Shown here: in pieces, positions 44,349 to 51,094 of the stretch
How the letters are laid out: each line of letters opens with the position of its first letter
How positions within the stretch are numbered: position 1 is the first letter of the stretch
Assembly: GCA_044426085.1 (NCBI GenBank)
Contig: JAWXUU010000002.1
Span: 62,001-126,000, forward strand
Direction of reading: 5' to 3'
DNA length: 64,000 nucleotides
Source: JAWXUU01 sp044426085
GTDB taxonomy: Bacteria; Bacillota; Clostridia; Christensenellales; CAMQZB01
Notes under the pieces: generated by a model
Database searches by the model: none
The model's input: the letters and a program-made list of their open reading frames with translations, nothing else
Told to the model about the DNA's origin: nothing
Translations under genes and position numbers: made by a program

Positions 44349-45746
44349 ATGGCAGATTTAGATAAATGTTGTGTGAAAGCTATATGCGCATGTTGCCCAC
44401 CCGGCGTTAAGGGTGCAAGGGGAAGTCAAGGTGTGCAAGGCATTGCGGGAAAAGATGGCGAGGACGGACTTGATGGCAAAGATGGAGAACGTGGAGAAAA
44501 GGGTGACAGAGGTGATACTGGACTTCAAGGTATTCAAGGCGAAAAAGGCGAAAGAGGCGACACGGGAAGAAAGGGTGAAAAAGGTGACCAAGGTTGCCCT
44601 GGCGAAAGGGGAGAAACAGGTGCACAAGGTGTTCCCGGAAGTCAAGGTGTGCGAGGTCCTCAAGGTGAATCGGGATTGCAAGGAATTCAAGGTGTCCAAG
44701 GTGTGAAAGGAGACACGGGAGAGCAAGGTGCAAAAGGCGACCAAGGCGAAGCGGGGCTTCAAGGCATTCAAGGTGTTGCAGGACCACAAGGTTTGCAAGG
44801 ACCAAAAGGTGATACAGGAGAAGCAGGACTTCAAGGAATACAAGGTGTGCAGGGTTCTAAAGGAGACACGGGAGAGCAAGGCGCCAAAGGCGACCAAGGC
44901 GAAGTTGGTCTTCAAGGCATTCAGGGTGTAGCGGGTCCACAAGGTTTGCAAGGTCCAAAAGGTGATACTGGCGAAGCAGGGTTGCAAGGAATCCAAGGTG
45001 TTGCAGGCGAGCCAGGCCCGCAAGGTGTTCAAGGTCCGCAAGGATTCACTGGTGCAGTAGGTCCACAAGGTGTCGCGGGGCCACAAGGTGCAACAGGATG
45101 TTGTGGGGCTCAAGGTGAAAAGGGTGACACTGGTGCACAAGGACCAGCTGGATCATGTTGTGACTCGACTTGCACTGATTCTATAAAGGAAATGATTTCA
45201 GCAATTGGCGCGAAACAAGAAGAAATAACACTAGCCGAAGGAATAGAAAGCGAAAACTTGCCGCAAGCAGTTATAAATCTTATTGCAGAAGGATATCTAG
45301 ATTCTGAAAACCAAATAATCAGTGAAGTCTACATCCCAAAAACAGCCGTGATGAGCGGAACAGTTTGCAGATATCTATCAGACACTATCACAACACCAAT
45401 AATGGAGAATATTCTTGCAAGTTGTAACATAATCGGTGTATGCGCGGATATAGAAACTGAAATTGGTCAGTTTTTACTTGACTATACACTTCCAATAGTA
45501 GAAGATTCCGACTGTGAAAGAACTGCAGATTTCGCAGATTTCTTTGTTGATTGGCAAAAATTTCATCAAGAAGACCCCATATCAATTTCTTTATTTGATA
45601 ACTACAGCATAAATTCACTTGATGAAGTTCACGTTGTTGATGTGTCAAATGGCATGATAAAAATAAGAACCCCACTGACAGGTGAAACGGGCAGGGTTTG
45701 TATAGTGTCAATCTGTGCAATAACAGCAGTTAGATACCCATATTAA
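44349..45746 (+). CDS. collagen-like Gly-X-Y repeat surface/exosporium-type protein
   Basis: 465 aa. Short Cys-rich N-terminus (CCVKAICACCPP, residues 7-18), 84 uninterrupted Gly-X-Y triplets (19-270) rich in GLQ, GIQ, GPQ, GDT and GEK, a second Cys knot (GSCCDSTC), then a ~190-residue C-terminal domain of unknown fold. The layout matches BclA-type spore-surface or cell-surface collagen-like proteins, in which the repeats form a triple helix. No standard signal peptide or LPXTG. AGGAGAA precedes the ATG. Inferred to be a spore surface filament, given the sporulating host; not proven. Confidence 0.85.
   Translation: MADLDKCCVKAICACCPPGVKGARGSQGVQGIAGKDGEDGLDGKDGERGEKGDRGDTGLQGIQGEKGERGDTGRKGEKGDQGCPGERGETGAQGVPGSQGVRGPQGESGLQGIQGVQGVKGDTGEQGAKGDQGEAGLQGIQGVAGPQGLQGPKGDTGEAGLQGIQGVQGSKGDTGEQGAKGDQGEVGLQGIQGVAGPQGLQGPKGDTGEAGLQGIQGVAGEPGPQGVQGPQGFTGAVGPQGVAGPQGATGCCGAQGEKGDTGAQGPAGSCCDSTCTDSIKEMISAIGAKQEEITLAEGIESENLPQAVINLIAEGYLDSENQIISEVYIPKTAVMSGTVCRYLSDTITTPIMENILASCNIIGVCADIETEIGQFLLDYTLPIVEDSDCERTADFADFFVDWQKFHQEDPISISLFDNYSINSLDEVHVVDVSNGMIKIRTPLTGETGRVCIVSICAITAVRYPY
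44673..44978 (+). repeat. two tandem 153-bp repeats inside the collagen-like gene
   Basis: Copies at 44673-44825 and 44826-44978 each encode the same 17 triplets, starting GLQGIQGVQG and ending GPKGDTGEA, differing at two codons in the protein; a third copy begins at 44979 and diverges after three triplets. In-frame units allow length variation by recombination. Confidence 0.85.
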
Positions 45747-45770
45747 ATTAATAACATATAATATATGAAT

Positions 45771-45798
45771 TGACAAAAAAAACTTTATATGATAAAAT
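45771..45798 (+). promoter_or_regulatory. orphan sigma-A promoter
   Basis: -35 TTGACA (45771-45776), 16-nt spacer, -10 TAAAAT (45793-45798). There is no gene on the plus strand before the hairpin at 45831. Confidence 0.6.
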
Positions 45799-45804
45799 AA
45801 TTGA

Positions 45805-45858
45805 AGCTATAAGTTTTATTAAAAAAGAAGTGAGTGAAAATGCGAGCTTCTTTTTTAA
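45805..45858 (+). ncRNA. possible ~50-nt transcript from the orphan promoter
   Basis: A start near 45805 and the terminator at 45831-45856 would define a very short RNA. GAAGCT early in it can also pair with AGCTTC in the terminator, giving two alternative folds. A ten-codon ORF (ATG at 45840) lies across the hairpin without a clear ribosome-binding site. Speculative. Confidence 0.25.
45831..45856. terminator. hairpin terminator after the collagen-like gene
   Basis: AAAAAAGAAG and CTTCTTTTTT form a 10-bp stem with a 16-17 nt loop; U-run on either strand. Could serve the collagen-like gene, the orphan promoter, or both. Confidence 0.6.
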
Positions 45859-45902
45859 TTATCCTTAAGTAAAAGATAATGTAAAAAATATAAGTAATAA
45901 AC

Positions 45903-45935
45903 AAAAAAAGAGCTAGAAGCAAAACTTCTAACTCT
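45903..45935 (-). terminator. terminator of tRNA-Trp
   Basis: On the minus strand AGAGTTAGAAG pairs with CTTCTAGCTCT (one mismatch) around TTTTG, followed by seven T, starting 9 nt after the tRNA. Confidence 0.82.
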
Positions 45936-45943
45936 TACGCTTT

Positions 45944-46018
45944 TGGCAGGGGAGACGCGATTCGAACACGCAACCAATGGTTTTGGAGACCACTACTCTA
46001 CCGTTGAGCCACTCCCCT
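45944..46018 (-). tRNA. trnW: tRNA-Trp (anticodon CCA)
   Basis: 75 nt including an encoded 3' CCA. Acceptor stem AGGGGAG / CTCCCCT is perfect; D-arm GCTCAACGGTAGAG; anticodon loop CTCCAAA (anticodon at 45986-45984); T-arm with TTCGAAT; discriminator G73. It lies alone on the minus strand with its own terminator, between two plus-strand genes. Confidence 0.95.
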
Positions 46019-46089
46019 AAGTGCTTATACATTATATATTATAAACATACAAAAAGTCAAACAAAATATATAGATAATCAGGAGAAAAA

Positions 46090-46899
46090 ATGAAAAATAT
46101 TTTTAAAATCGGTTTTATCGGATATGGCAACATGTCGTGCGCAATATTAAATGGCATCAACAAATCGCAAAGTATCGCAAGCGAAACAATTTGCGTTTAC
46201 GATATTGATGATAGCAAAAAAGAGTTGGCAGAAAGTTTTGGTTATCATTTTGCGACATCAACAAATGAAGTGTTTGATTCATGTGAATATATTTTTCTTT
46301 GTATTAAGCCACAATTTTTTGATAGTATGGCAGAAACAGTTTCAAACAAAGAGGGTAGCTATAAACTAATTTCAATAATGGCTGGCAAAAATATTGCACA
46401 AATCAAATCACATTTTTCAAATTCAAAAGTTTTGAGAACAATGCCAAACACTCCTTGCCTTATTGGAAAAGGTGTTGTCGCTATTTGCAGAAATGATTTT
46501 AATAATGAAGAGTTTGAATTTGCTAAAAGCATATTTGATACTTGTGCTGAAACATATGAAACAATGGAATCTGAAATAAATAAAATTATCGTTGCAAGTG
46601 GAAGTGCACCGGCATACACATTCCTTTTTGCCGACTATCTAACACAAAAATGCACTGAAATTGGGCTTGAAAGCAAACTTGCAAAGGAATTGACACTAAA
46701 CACAATAATTGGCGCATGCGAGCTTGCTAAAACGTCAGAAGAAAGCCTAGCAACGCTTTGCGAAAGGGTTTGTAGCAAAGGTGGCACAACAATTGAAGCG
46801 GTGAAGACAATGGAAAACAGCAATATGAAAGAAATCATATTTGAAGCATTGCAAAATTGTTTTGACAGAGCAAATGAACTTACTGGGGATAAACAATAA
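46090..46899 (+). CDS. proC: pyrroline-5-carboxylate reductase
   Basis: Last step of proline synthesis, NAD(P)H-dependent. 269 aa: Rossmann start GFIGYGNMSCAI, IKPQFF, RTMPNTPCLIGKG, and the C-terminal helical dimer domain with SGSAPAYTF and SKGGTTIEAVKTM. AGGAGAA precedes the ATG. It abuts rnhA with no gap, so the two are cotranscribed. proA and proB are not in the window. Confidence 0.95.
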   Translation: MKNIFKIGFIGYGNMSCAILNGINKSQSIASETICVYDIDDSKKELAESFGYHFATSTNEVFDSCEYIFLCIKPQFFDSMAETVSNKEGSYKLISIMAGKNIAQIKSHFSNSKVLRTMPNTPCLIGKGVVAICRNDFNNEEFEFAKSIFDTCAETYETMESEINKIIVASGSAPAYTFLFADYLTQKCTEIGLESKLAKELTLNTIIGACELAKTSEESLATLCERVCSKGGTTIEAVKTMENSNMKEIIFEALQNCFDRANELTGDKQ

Positions 46900-47364
46900 A
46901 TGAAGAAAATAATTTTATATACAGACGGTGCGTGCTCTGGCAATCCTGGAATTGGCGGATACGGTGCTATTTTGATGTATAACGAAAATAAAAAGGAAAT
47001 ATCAGGTCACTTTGAATACACAACCAACAACCGCATGGAAATTCTCGCGGCGGTTGAAGGCTTGAGGGCACTCAAAGAACCTTGTGATGTTGAAATTTAT
47101 TCCGATTCTGCATTGCTTGTGAATTCAATCAATAAAGGATGGCTTGAAAATTGGCAAAAGAATAAATGGAGAACATCATCTAAAGAAGATGTAAAGAATC
47201 AAGATCTATGGAAAATGCTTCTTTGCGAGCTTGCAAGACATAAAGTCACTTTCATAAAAGTGAAGGGTCATTCTGATAACGAATTCAACAATCGATGTGA
47301 CGAACTTGCGAGAATGGAAATAAAATACCTTGCGGAAAACTTAAAAAATCAAATTGATGATTGA
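46900..47364 (+). CDS. rnhA: ribonuclease HI
   Basis: Degrades RNA in RNA-DNA hybrids (R-loops, primers). 154 aa with the full DEDD active site: D9 in YTDGACSGNPG, E47 in NNRMEIL, D69 in YSDS, D134 in NNRCDELAR, plus catalytic-loop H124 (KGHSDNE). The ATG follows the proC stop directly, with GGGGAT upstream. This is the last plus-strand gene before the recombinase region. Confidence 0.95.
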   Translation: MKKIILYTDGACSGNPGIGGYGAILMYNENKKEISGHFEYTTNNRMEILAAVEGLRALKEPCDVEIYSDSALLVNSINKGWLENWQKNKWRTSSKEDVKNQDLWKMLLCELARHKVTFIKVKGHSDNEFNNRCDELARMEIKYLAENLKNQIDD

Positions 47365-47445
47365 TTTCGATATAGCTTTTATACATTTTGTTGTAAATAT
47401 GCATGATTTCTTGAAATTATACAAGGAATGTGCATATTTTTTAAT

Positions 47446-47456
47446 TTTTGTGCATA
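47446..47456 (+). repeat. half-site identical to the outer arm of the right dif-like site
   Basis: TTTTGTGCATA, an exact 11-nt match to 48916-48926. A possible partner arm at 47429-47439 (6-nt spacing) matches the arm consensus at only 6 of 11 positions. Confidence 0.45.
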
Positions 47457-47578
47457 TTTTACCACATTTTATGTATAAATCGCTTGACTATTTATTTTTA
47501 TGTTACTATGGCATTGCATCCCATGCGATCGTCTAAAATATTATCTAAAATCAAGCAAAAAATAACATAAATGCATGC

Positions 47579-47617
47579 AAAATCCCGATTTATCAAAAAT
47601 TAATCGGGATTTTCTTT
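47579..47617. terminator. hairpin terminator between rnhA and the recombinase gene
   Basis: Perfect 12-bp stem AAAATCCCGATT / AATCGGGATTTT (47579-47590, 47602-47613), then CTTT on plus. It lies outside the left dif-like site, so it stays put if the recombinase segment inverts. Serves rnhA and, less well, the minus-strand recombinase mRNA. Confidence 0.8.
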
Positions 47618-47624
47618 ATTTTCA

Positions 47625-47652
47625 TATTCGCAAAATGCAACTTTTACGCATA
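47625..47652 (+). repeat. left dif-like recombination site
   Basis: Arms TATTCGCAAAA (47625-47635) and TTTTACGCATA (47642-47652) are inverted copies at 9 of 11 positions, around the 6-bp spacer TGCAAC (47636-47641): the 11-6-11 plan of Xer/dif sites. Positions 47631-47652 (22 bp) occur exactly, inverted, at 48899-48920. Confidence 0.8.
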
Positions 47653-47668
47653 TCCGTTATTCGTACTA

Positions 47669-48778
47669 TTAATTTGAATCATCTTCTTCATCGCGAAGTT
47701 TTATTGCCTTTGCCGCCTTTCTGCGTTGATCTTCACTTATGGCAGCATAGTGTTTTTTTGTCGTGTTAACATCTTTGTGTCCAAGAACATCTGCAACCAT
47801 ATAAATATCATTTGTTTCACGATATAAGTTCGTGCCAAATGTGCTTCTAAGCTTATGCGGAGTTATATTTTTCAGCGGATTTACGATTTTTGCATACTTT
47901 TTCACAAGATTTTGAACAGCACGGATGCTAATTCTTGAAGACTGCATGTTGTTTTCTTTATTGTTATTCAATCTTTGGTCGACGGTGAAGAAAGCTTCTT
48001 TATCAAACTTTTCATTTTCTGAATTCTTCAAAATACAGTACCTTCTGTATATAACATATCTCTTTAAATGTGGTAAAATTTCTTTAGGGAAATAAAGGGT
48101 AGTTCGACTTCCGCCTTTTCGAGTGACAGTGAAAGCATGTGAATCAAAATCAAGGTCATCGATATTTATCCCCACAAGTTCAGAAATACGAATACCTGTG
48201 CCCAGAAACAAGGACACCATTGCCAAATCACGTATTTTATTTTTGTTGTGAAAATCTTTTTGCTTATCACTGAGTCCGTCGCCAAACTCAATCAAATTTA
48301 AAATTTTCGCAACTTCATCAACTTCAAGCCTTGTGATTTCTTTTGTGTGAAGTTTTGGAACAGCAACTTTCGCAGGCGCATTTGTTGCAATCATATCTTT
48401 ATTGAAAAAATATTTATACATAGAACGCACGGAAGATAGTTTTCTGGCTTTTCCACGCTCACCATTAGAAATGATTTTTCCTTCATCATCTTCATAAATT
48501 GAAACGTGATTTAAAAATTTTTCGATATCAATTGTTGAAATATCATCAAGCATATCAATTGTGATTTTACGCATAGTATAGCCATTGTATGTTTTTTTGA
48601 AATTGATAAGGTATTCAAAGAAAATCTTTAAATCATACGCATAATTCAATCTCGTGAGCGAACTTGTGTTTTGTGAAATACCAACAAAAAAAATCTCGCA
48701 AAACTCCGGCAAATTATCCATCATCAAATCAATTTTTTTCGCAGTCTCATATTCGCGATCTCTTTGAAAATTACTCAT
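47669..48778 (-). CDS. XerS-like site-specific tyrosine recombinase
   Basis: 369 aa. N-terminal SAM-like DNA-binding domain (residues ~15-135), C-terminal catalytic domain with the complete set R197 (TGIRISEL), K221 (VTRKGG), H308 and R311 (TPHKLRSTF), H334 (LGHKDV) and Tyr344 nucleophile. The KNKIRDLAMVSLFLGTGIRISE stretch and VTRKGGSR recall XerS of streptococci, the lone recombinase that acts on an adjacent dif site. ATG 48778 is preferred over 48790 as GGAG falls within the longer form. Flanked on both sides by inverted dif-like sites. Stop lies 17 nt from the left site. Confidence 0.85.
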   Translation of the reverse strand: MSNFQRDREYETAKKIDLMMDNLPEFCEIFFVGISQNTSSLTRLNYAYDLKIFFEYLINFKKTYNGYTMRKITIDMLDDISTIDIEKFLNHVSIYEDDEGKIISNGERGKARKLSSVRSMYKYFFNKDMIATNAPAKVAVPKLHTKEITRLEVDEVAKILNLIEFGDGLSDKQKDFHNKNKIRDLAMVSLFLGTGIRISELVGINIDDLDFDSHAFTVTRKGGSRTTLYFPKEILPHLKRYVIYRRYCILKNSENEKFDKEAFFTVDQRLNNNKENNMQSSRISIRAVQNLVKKYAKIVNPLKNITPHKLRSTFGTNLYRETNDIYMVADVLGHKDVNTTKKHYAAISEDQRRKAAKAIKLRDEEDDSN

Positions 48779-48855
48779 CAGATTCTCCATTTTATCAAAT
48801 TTATAAACAATAAATATCTTGATACCAAAACCAAATTTCTATTTTTTATAATGTA

Positions 48856-48884
48856 ATCATACCATTTATTGCAATAAAAGTCAA
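48856..48884 (-). promoter_or_regulatory. promoter of the recombinase gene, inside the invertible segment
   Basis: Minus strand: -35 TTGACT (48884-48879), 17-nt spacer containing the palindrome TTTATTGCAATAAA, -10 TATGAT (48861-48856). The upstream edge is 14 nt from the right dif-like site. Confidence 0.72.
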
Positions 48885-48898
48885 TTATTTAACCTATC

Positions 48899-48926
48899 TA
48901 TGCGTAAAAGTTGCATTTTGTGCATA
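48899..48926 (-). repeat. right dif-like recombination site (inverted copy)
   Basis: Arms TATGCGTAAAA (48899-48909) and TTTTGTGCATA (48916-48926), spacer GTTGCA (48910-48915). Arms are inverted copies at 9 of 11 positions. It is the reverse complement of the left site over 22 bp. Confidence 0.8.
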
Positions 48927-49017
48927 GTTGACGTCTTTTTAAATAAATGAAATAAACGCTCTTCAACCGTTATTTTTTTCGAAAAAAATTTTTTAAAAAT
49001 TTGATAATTGTAATTAA

Positions 49018-49034
49018 TTTGCATAAAATGCAAT
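49018..49034 (+). repeat. arm-plus-spacer half-site upstream of the 49100 gene
   Basis: TTTGCATAAAA (49018-49028) matches the dif-like arm at 9 of 11 positions and is followed by TGCAAT, 5 of 6 with the TGCAAC spacer; the second arm is absent. It ends 6 nt before the -35 box of the next gene. Confidence 0.45.
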
Positions 49035-49040
49035 TATACC

Positions 49041-49069
49041 TTGACAAATTTTGAATAGTGGTATATCAT
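49041..49069 (+). promoter_or_regulatory. sigma-A promoter of the 49100 membrane-protein gene
   Basis: -35 TTGACA (49041-49046), 17-nt spacer, -10 TATCAT (49064-49069). Confidence 0.75.
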
Positions 49070-49099
49070 TATATTAATATTAAAAACGAGGTTATAAGC

Positions 49100-50074
49100 G
49101 TGAGTGAAGATAAAACAAAAAACACAACTGATATCGACAGCATTATTGATGAAGCGCTTGCAAAAGAACAAACATCAGTTGAGCAAACGATGATAGACCT
49201 TTCTGGCGTTTCAGGACAAACAACGAAGGATTCTGCCCTAAGCACCCTTTTTAATTCTGACCCAAAAAGTGATATTGAATATATCAGCAGTGTTCTAAGC
49301 AATGCCAATTTCTCAGGCGGTAAAAAAGCTAAACCTGTTGCAAAGCAACCTGTTCAAATGACAAAGGCCGAAAAGAAAGAAGATGACGAATTCAAACAAT
49401 TTGATGAAGAGATAAACTACAGAAAAAAACTCGACAAAATTATGAAGCGTTCAACCCCAACAGAACCATTCACAATGAACGTAATTAAAGAAGAAAACAT
49501 TGTCGCACCTCAAATTGGTGAAGACCCACTTGTTCTCAGCGATGAAGATGAAAACAATTTTGAATATTTCTCGCATGACCAAGTTGGCAAGTTTGATAAA
49601 ATATCTGTAAGAACATACTCTTCCGATAATGGATCAGCTAGCTATTCACCTTATCTATTAAAAAACAAATTGTTATTCATGACAATGCTTATTGTTTTTG
49701 CAATATATGCTTTCGAAATTGGTATATTCTTTTTGTTTATGCGCAATGTGATTGAAAGAAACTATATTTATTACTTAGTTTTGCTTTTGATTGCAATGAT
49801 TCCGCTTGGATATGGAATTTTCAAATATTCCCTTGCACCTAATTTGAAAGTGAAAAATCAGATGAATTTCTTCAATATGGCTCTCAACTCGGTTATTGTT
49901 GTTGTCCTATCAATCCTTGTGATACTTATTGTCACATTGCTGACTTCAACTTCTATTCTTGATTTTTCAGATTTATTGCCAAAAATAATCATTCCAATAG
50001 TTATGATTATGAACTACCCTATTGGACTTGTTATATATTATTTCCTATACAAGTCAGAAAGATTTTTTGAATAA
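49100..50074 (+). CDS. four-helix membrane protein with long acidic N-terminus, unknown function
   Basis: 324 aa. The first ~190 residues are polar, acidic and low in order (many Asp, Glu, Ser, Lys), with a coiled KAEKKEDDEFKQFDEE stretch; four membrane helices follow (about 200-320) and a short basic end. I do not recognise the family. The GTG at 49100 has GAGG upstream; the upstream frame from 49058 would start inside the promoter. It lies directly beyond the right dif-like site, and would be co-directional with the recombinase after inversion. Confidence 0.75.
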   Translation: MSEDKTKNTTDIDSIIDEALAKEQTSVEQTMIDLSGVSGQTTKDSALSTLFNSDPKSDIEYISSVLSNANFSGGKKAKPVAKQPVQMTKAEKKEDDEFKQFDEEINYRKKLDKIMKRSTPTEPFTMNVIKEENIVAPQIGEDPLVLSDEDENNFEYFSHDQVGKFDKISVRTYSSDNGSASYSPYLLKNKLLFMTMLIVFAIYAFEIGIFFLFMRNVIERNYIYYLVLLLIAMIPLGYGIFKYSLAPNLKVKNQMNFFNMALNSVIVVVLSILVILIVTLLTSTSILDFSDLLPKIIIPIVMIMNYPIGLVIYYFLYKSERFFE

Positions 50075-50086
50075 TACAATCAATAT

Positions 50087-50115
50087 AAAAAAGGAACTCG
50101 CATGAGTTCCTTTTT
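50087..50115. terminator. bidirectional terminator between convergent genes
   Basis: 12-bp stem with AAAAAGGAACTC / GAGTTCCTTTTT around GCAT; U-runs on both strands. Confidence 0.9.
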
Positions 50116-50120
50116 CTTTG

Positions 50121-51011
50121 TTATTTTACACTAAATTTTGCAGAAATTTTTCTAATTTTATTTTCAATTTTATCAATATTTTTAAAAAACATCACCGTTG
50201 CAAATATAAGCACCCCAATCAAGATTCCCCAAATACCAAGCCACCAACCGTAAAGCGGAATGAAATTACCGCTGAAAAACAGCACTGTGACAACAGTTGA
50301 TGATATTCTTGAGATTGTGAGAACAATAATAAAGTATAACGTGTTCATTTGAACTATGCCCGCAACAGCACAAAGAATGTCATCTGGAAATATTGGCAAC
50401 AGGAACATAGCAGTCAAAATTGCATTATCCTTGCCGTGAACAATATCTAAATATTTCTGAACGTCCTCTTTGCCAAGTGCCCAATCAACTGCTTTTCTGC
50501 CGGCAAATTTGCCAAAATAAAACATCACAACAGCACCCGAAATCATTCCTATAAGCGAATAAACAATGGCATCAATTGGATCAAAAAGAAGCAATCCCAA
50601 TATTGTTGTCACTGTTGCTGGAATTGGCAAGATACAAACTTGTGCAAACTGAAGAATGACAAAAGCTATGTGAATACTGCCCGTTTTTGCAATCTCATCC
50701 CTAAGCAATTCAACATTATCCAAAAGCTCGATATATCCGAGTTTAAATATGGTGTAAAACACGCCAATAATAAAAAGCGAAACAAGCAAAATTACAATTC
50801 CCAGTTTATAAATTCTCTCATATTTGAAGAATTTCAAAACGATGAGTGCTGATCCAAGCAATATAATAAATGCAAGTGATATCCAAAACAATATGATATT
50901 AATAGAATATTGCATTTGAATAAGCATATATGCAGTTACTGTTGTTGCAATTGCAATCAGCATGATAGGAATTAAATTTTTTATGTGTTCGCTTTTTTGG
51001 TTTCTATTCAT
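50121..51011 (-). CDS. TVP38/TMEM64 (DedA-like VTT) membrane protein
   Basis: 296 aa polytopic membrane protein. The VTT/SNARE-associated domain (residues ~100-230) includes FAQVCILPIPATVTTILG, GMISGAVVMFYFGKFAGRKAV and PIFPDDILCAVAG, typical of the TVP38 family, relatives of which scramble or flip lipids. About six helices plus an N-terminal pair. GAGGA precedes the ATG. It ends in the shared bidirectional terminator. Substrate unknown. Confidence 0.85.
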   Translation of the reverse strand: MNRNQKSEHIKNLIPIMLIAIATTVTAYMLIQMQYSINIILFWISLAFIILLGSALIVLKFFKYERIYKLGIVILLVSLFIIGVFYTIFKLGYIELLDNVELLRDEIAKTGSIHIAFVILQFAQVCILPIPATVTTILGLLLFDPIDAIVYSLIGMISGAVVMFYFGKFAGRKAVDWALGKEDVQKYLDIVHGKDNAILTAMFLLPIFPDDILCAVAGIVQMNTLYFIIVLTISRISSTVVTVLFFSGNFIPLYGWWLGIWGILIGVLIFATVMFFKNIDKIENKIRKISAKFSVK

Positions 51012-51094
51012 TATTTGTTCCTCAATTCGTTATAATATCAATCTGATAAGTATTTATACTATATCACTCAATATTATCAATAATATAAACGAAT

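Larger units (their letters stand above)
47365..47668. other. intergenic region between rnhA and the recombinase gene
   Basis: 304 nt without a supportable gene (a 60-codon ORF at 47354-47536 has no ribosome-binding site and odd composition). It holds two copies of GTGCATATTTT, a half-site matching the recombinase sites (47446-47456), a weak promoter-like TTGACT...TATGGC (47484-47512), a terminator (47579-47613) and the left 28-bp dif-like site. Confidence 0.7.
47625..48926. mobile_element. putative self-inverting segment carrying a tyrosine recombinase
   Basis: The 1.3-kb segment consists of two inverted dif-like sites enclosing only the recombinase gene and its promoter. Because the asymmetric spacers (TGCAAC and its complement) point in opposite directions, recombination between them would invert the segment rather than excise it. 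Both 28-bp sites share the identical inner arm and spacer. Inference from sequence; no inverted form can be seen here. Confidence 0.55.
48779..49099. other. intergenic region between recombinase and membrane-protein genes
   Basis: 321 nt, very AT-rich, no gene. From left: recombinase leader and promoter, the right dif-like site, a TTGACG-like hexamer directly after the site (48928-48933), A/T runs with no GC-rich hairpin, a half-site at 49018-49034, and the promoter of the 49100 gene. Confidence 0.75.

Noticed and set aside
44673..44990. CRISPR-like tandem repetition
   Set aside because: The repeats are contiguous, in frame and encode Gly-X-Y triplets; there are no unique spacers or cas genes.
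44358..45140. 260-codon antisense ORF (and a 132-codon one) inside the collagen-like gene
   Set aside because: It mirrors the Gly-X-Y repeat codons on the opposite strand, has no ribosome-binding site and no protein-like composition apart from the repeat.
47354..47536. 60-codon plus-strand ORF after rnhA
   Set aside because: It begins inside rnhA, has no ribosome-binding site, low-complexity AT-rich coding, and covers repeat elements of the recombinase region.
47669..48778. Recombinase as the integrase of a prophage or ICE
   Set aside because: No phage, conjugation, excisionase or cargo genes lie beside it, no tRNA attachment site is adjacent, and the sites are inverted, which would invert rather than excise.
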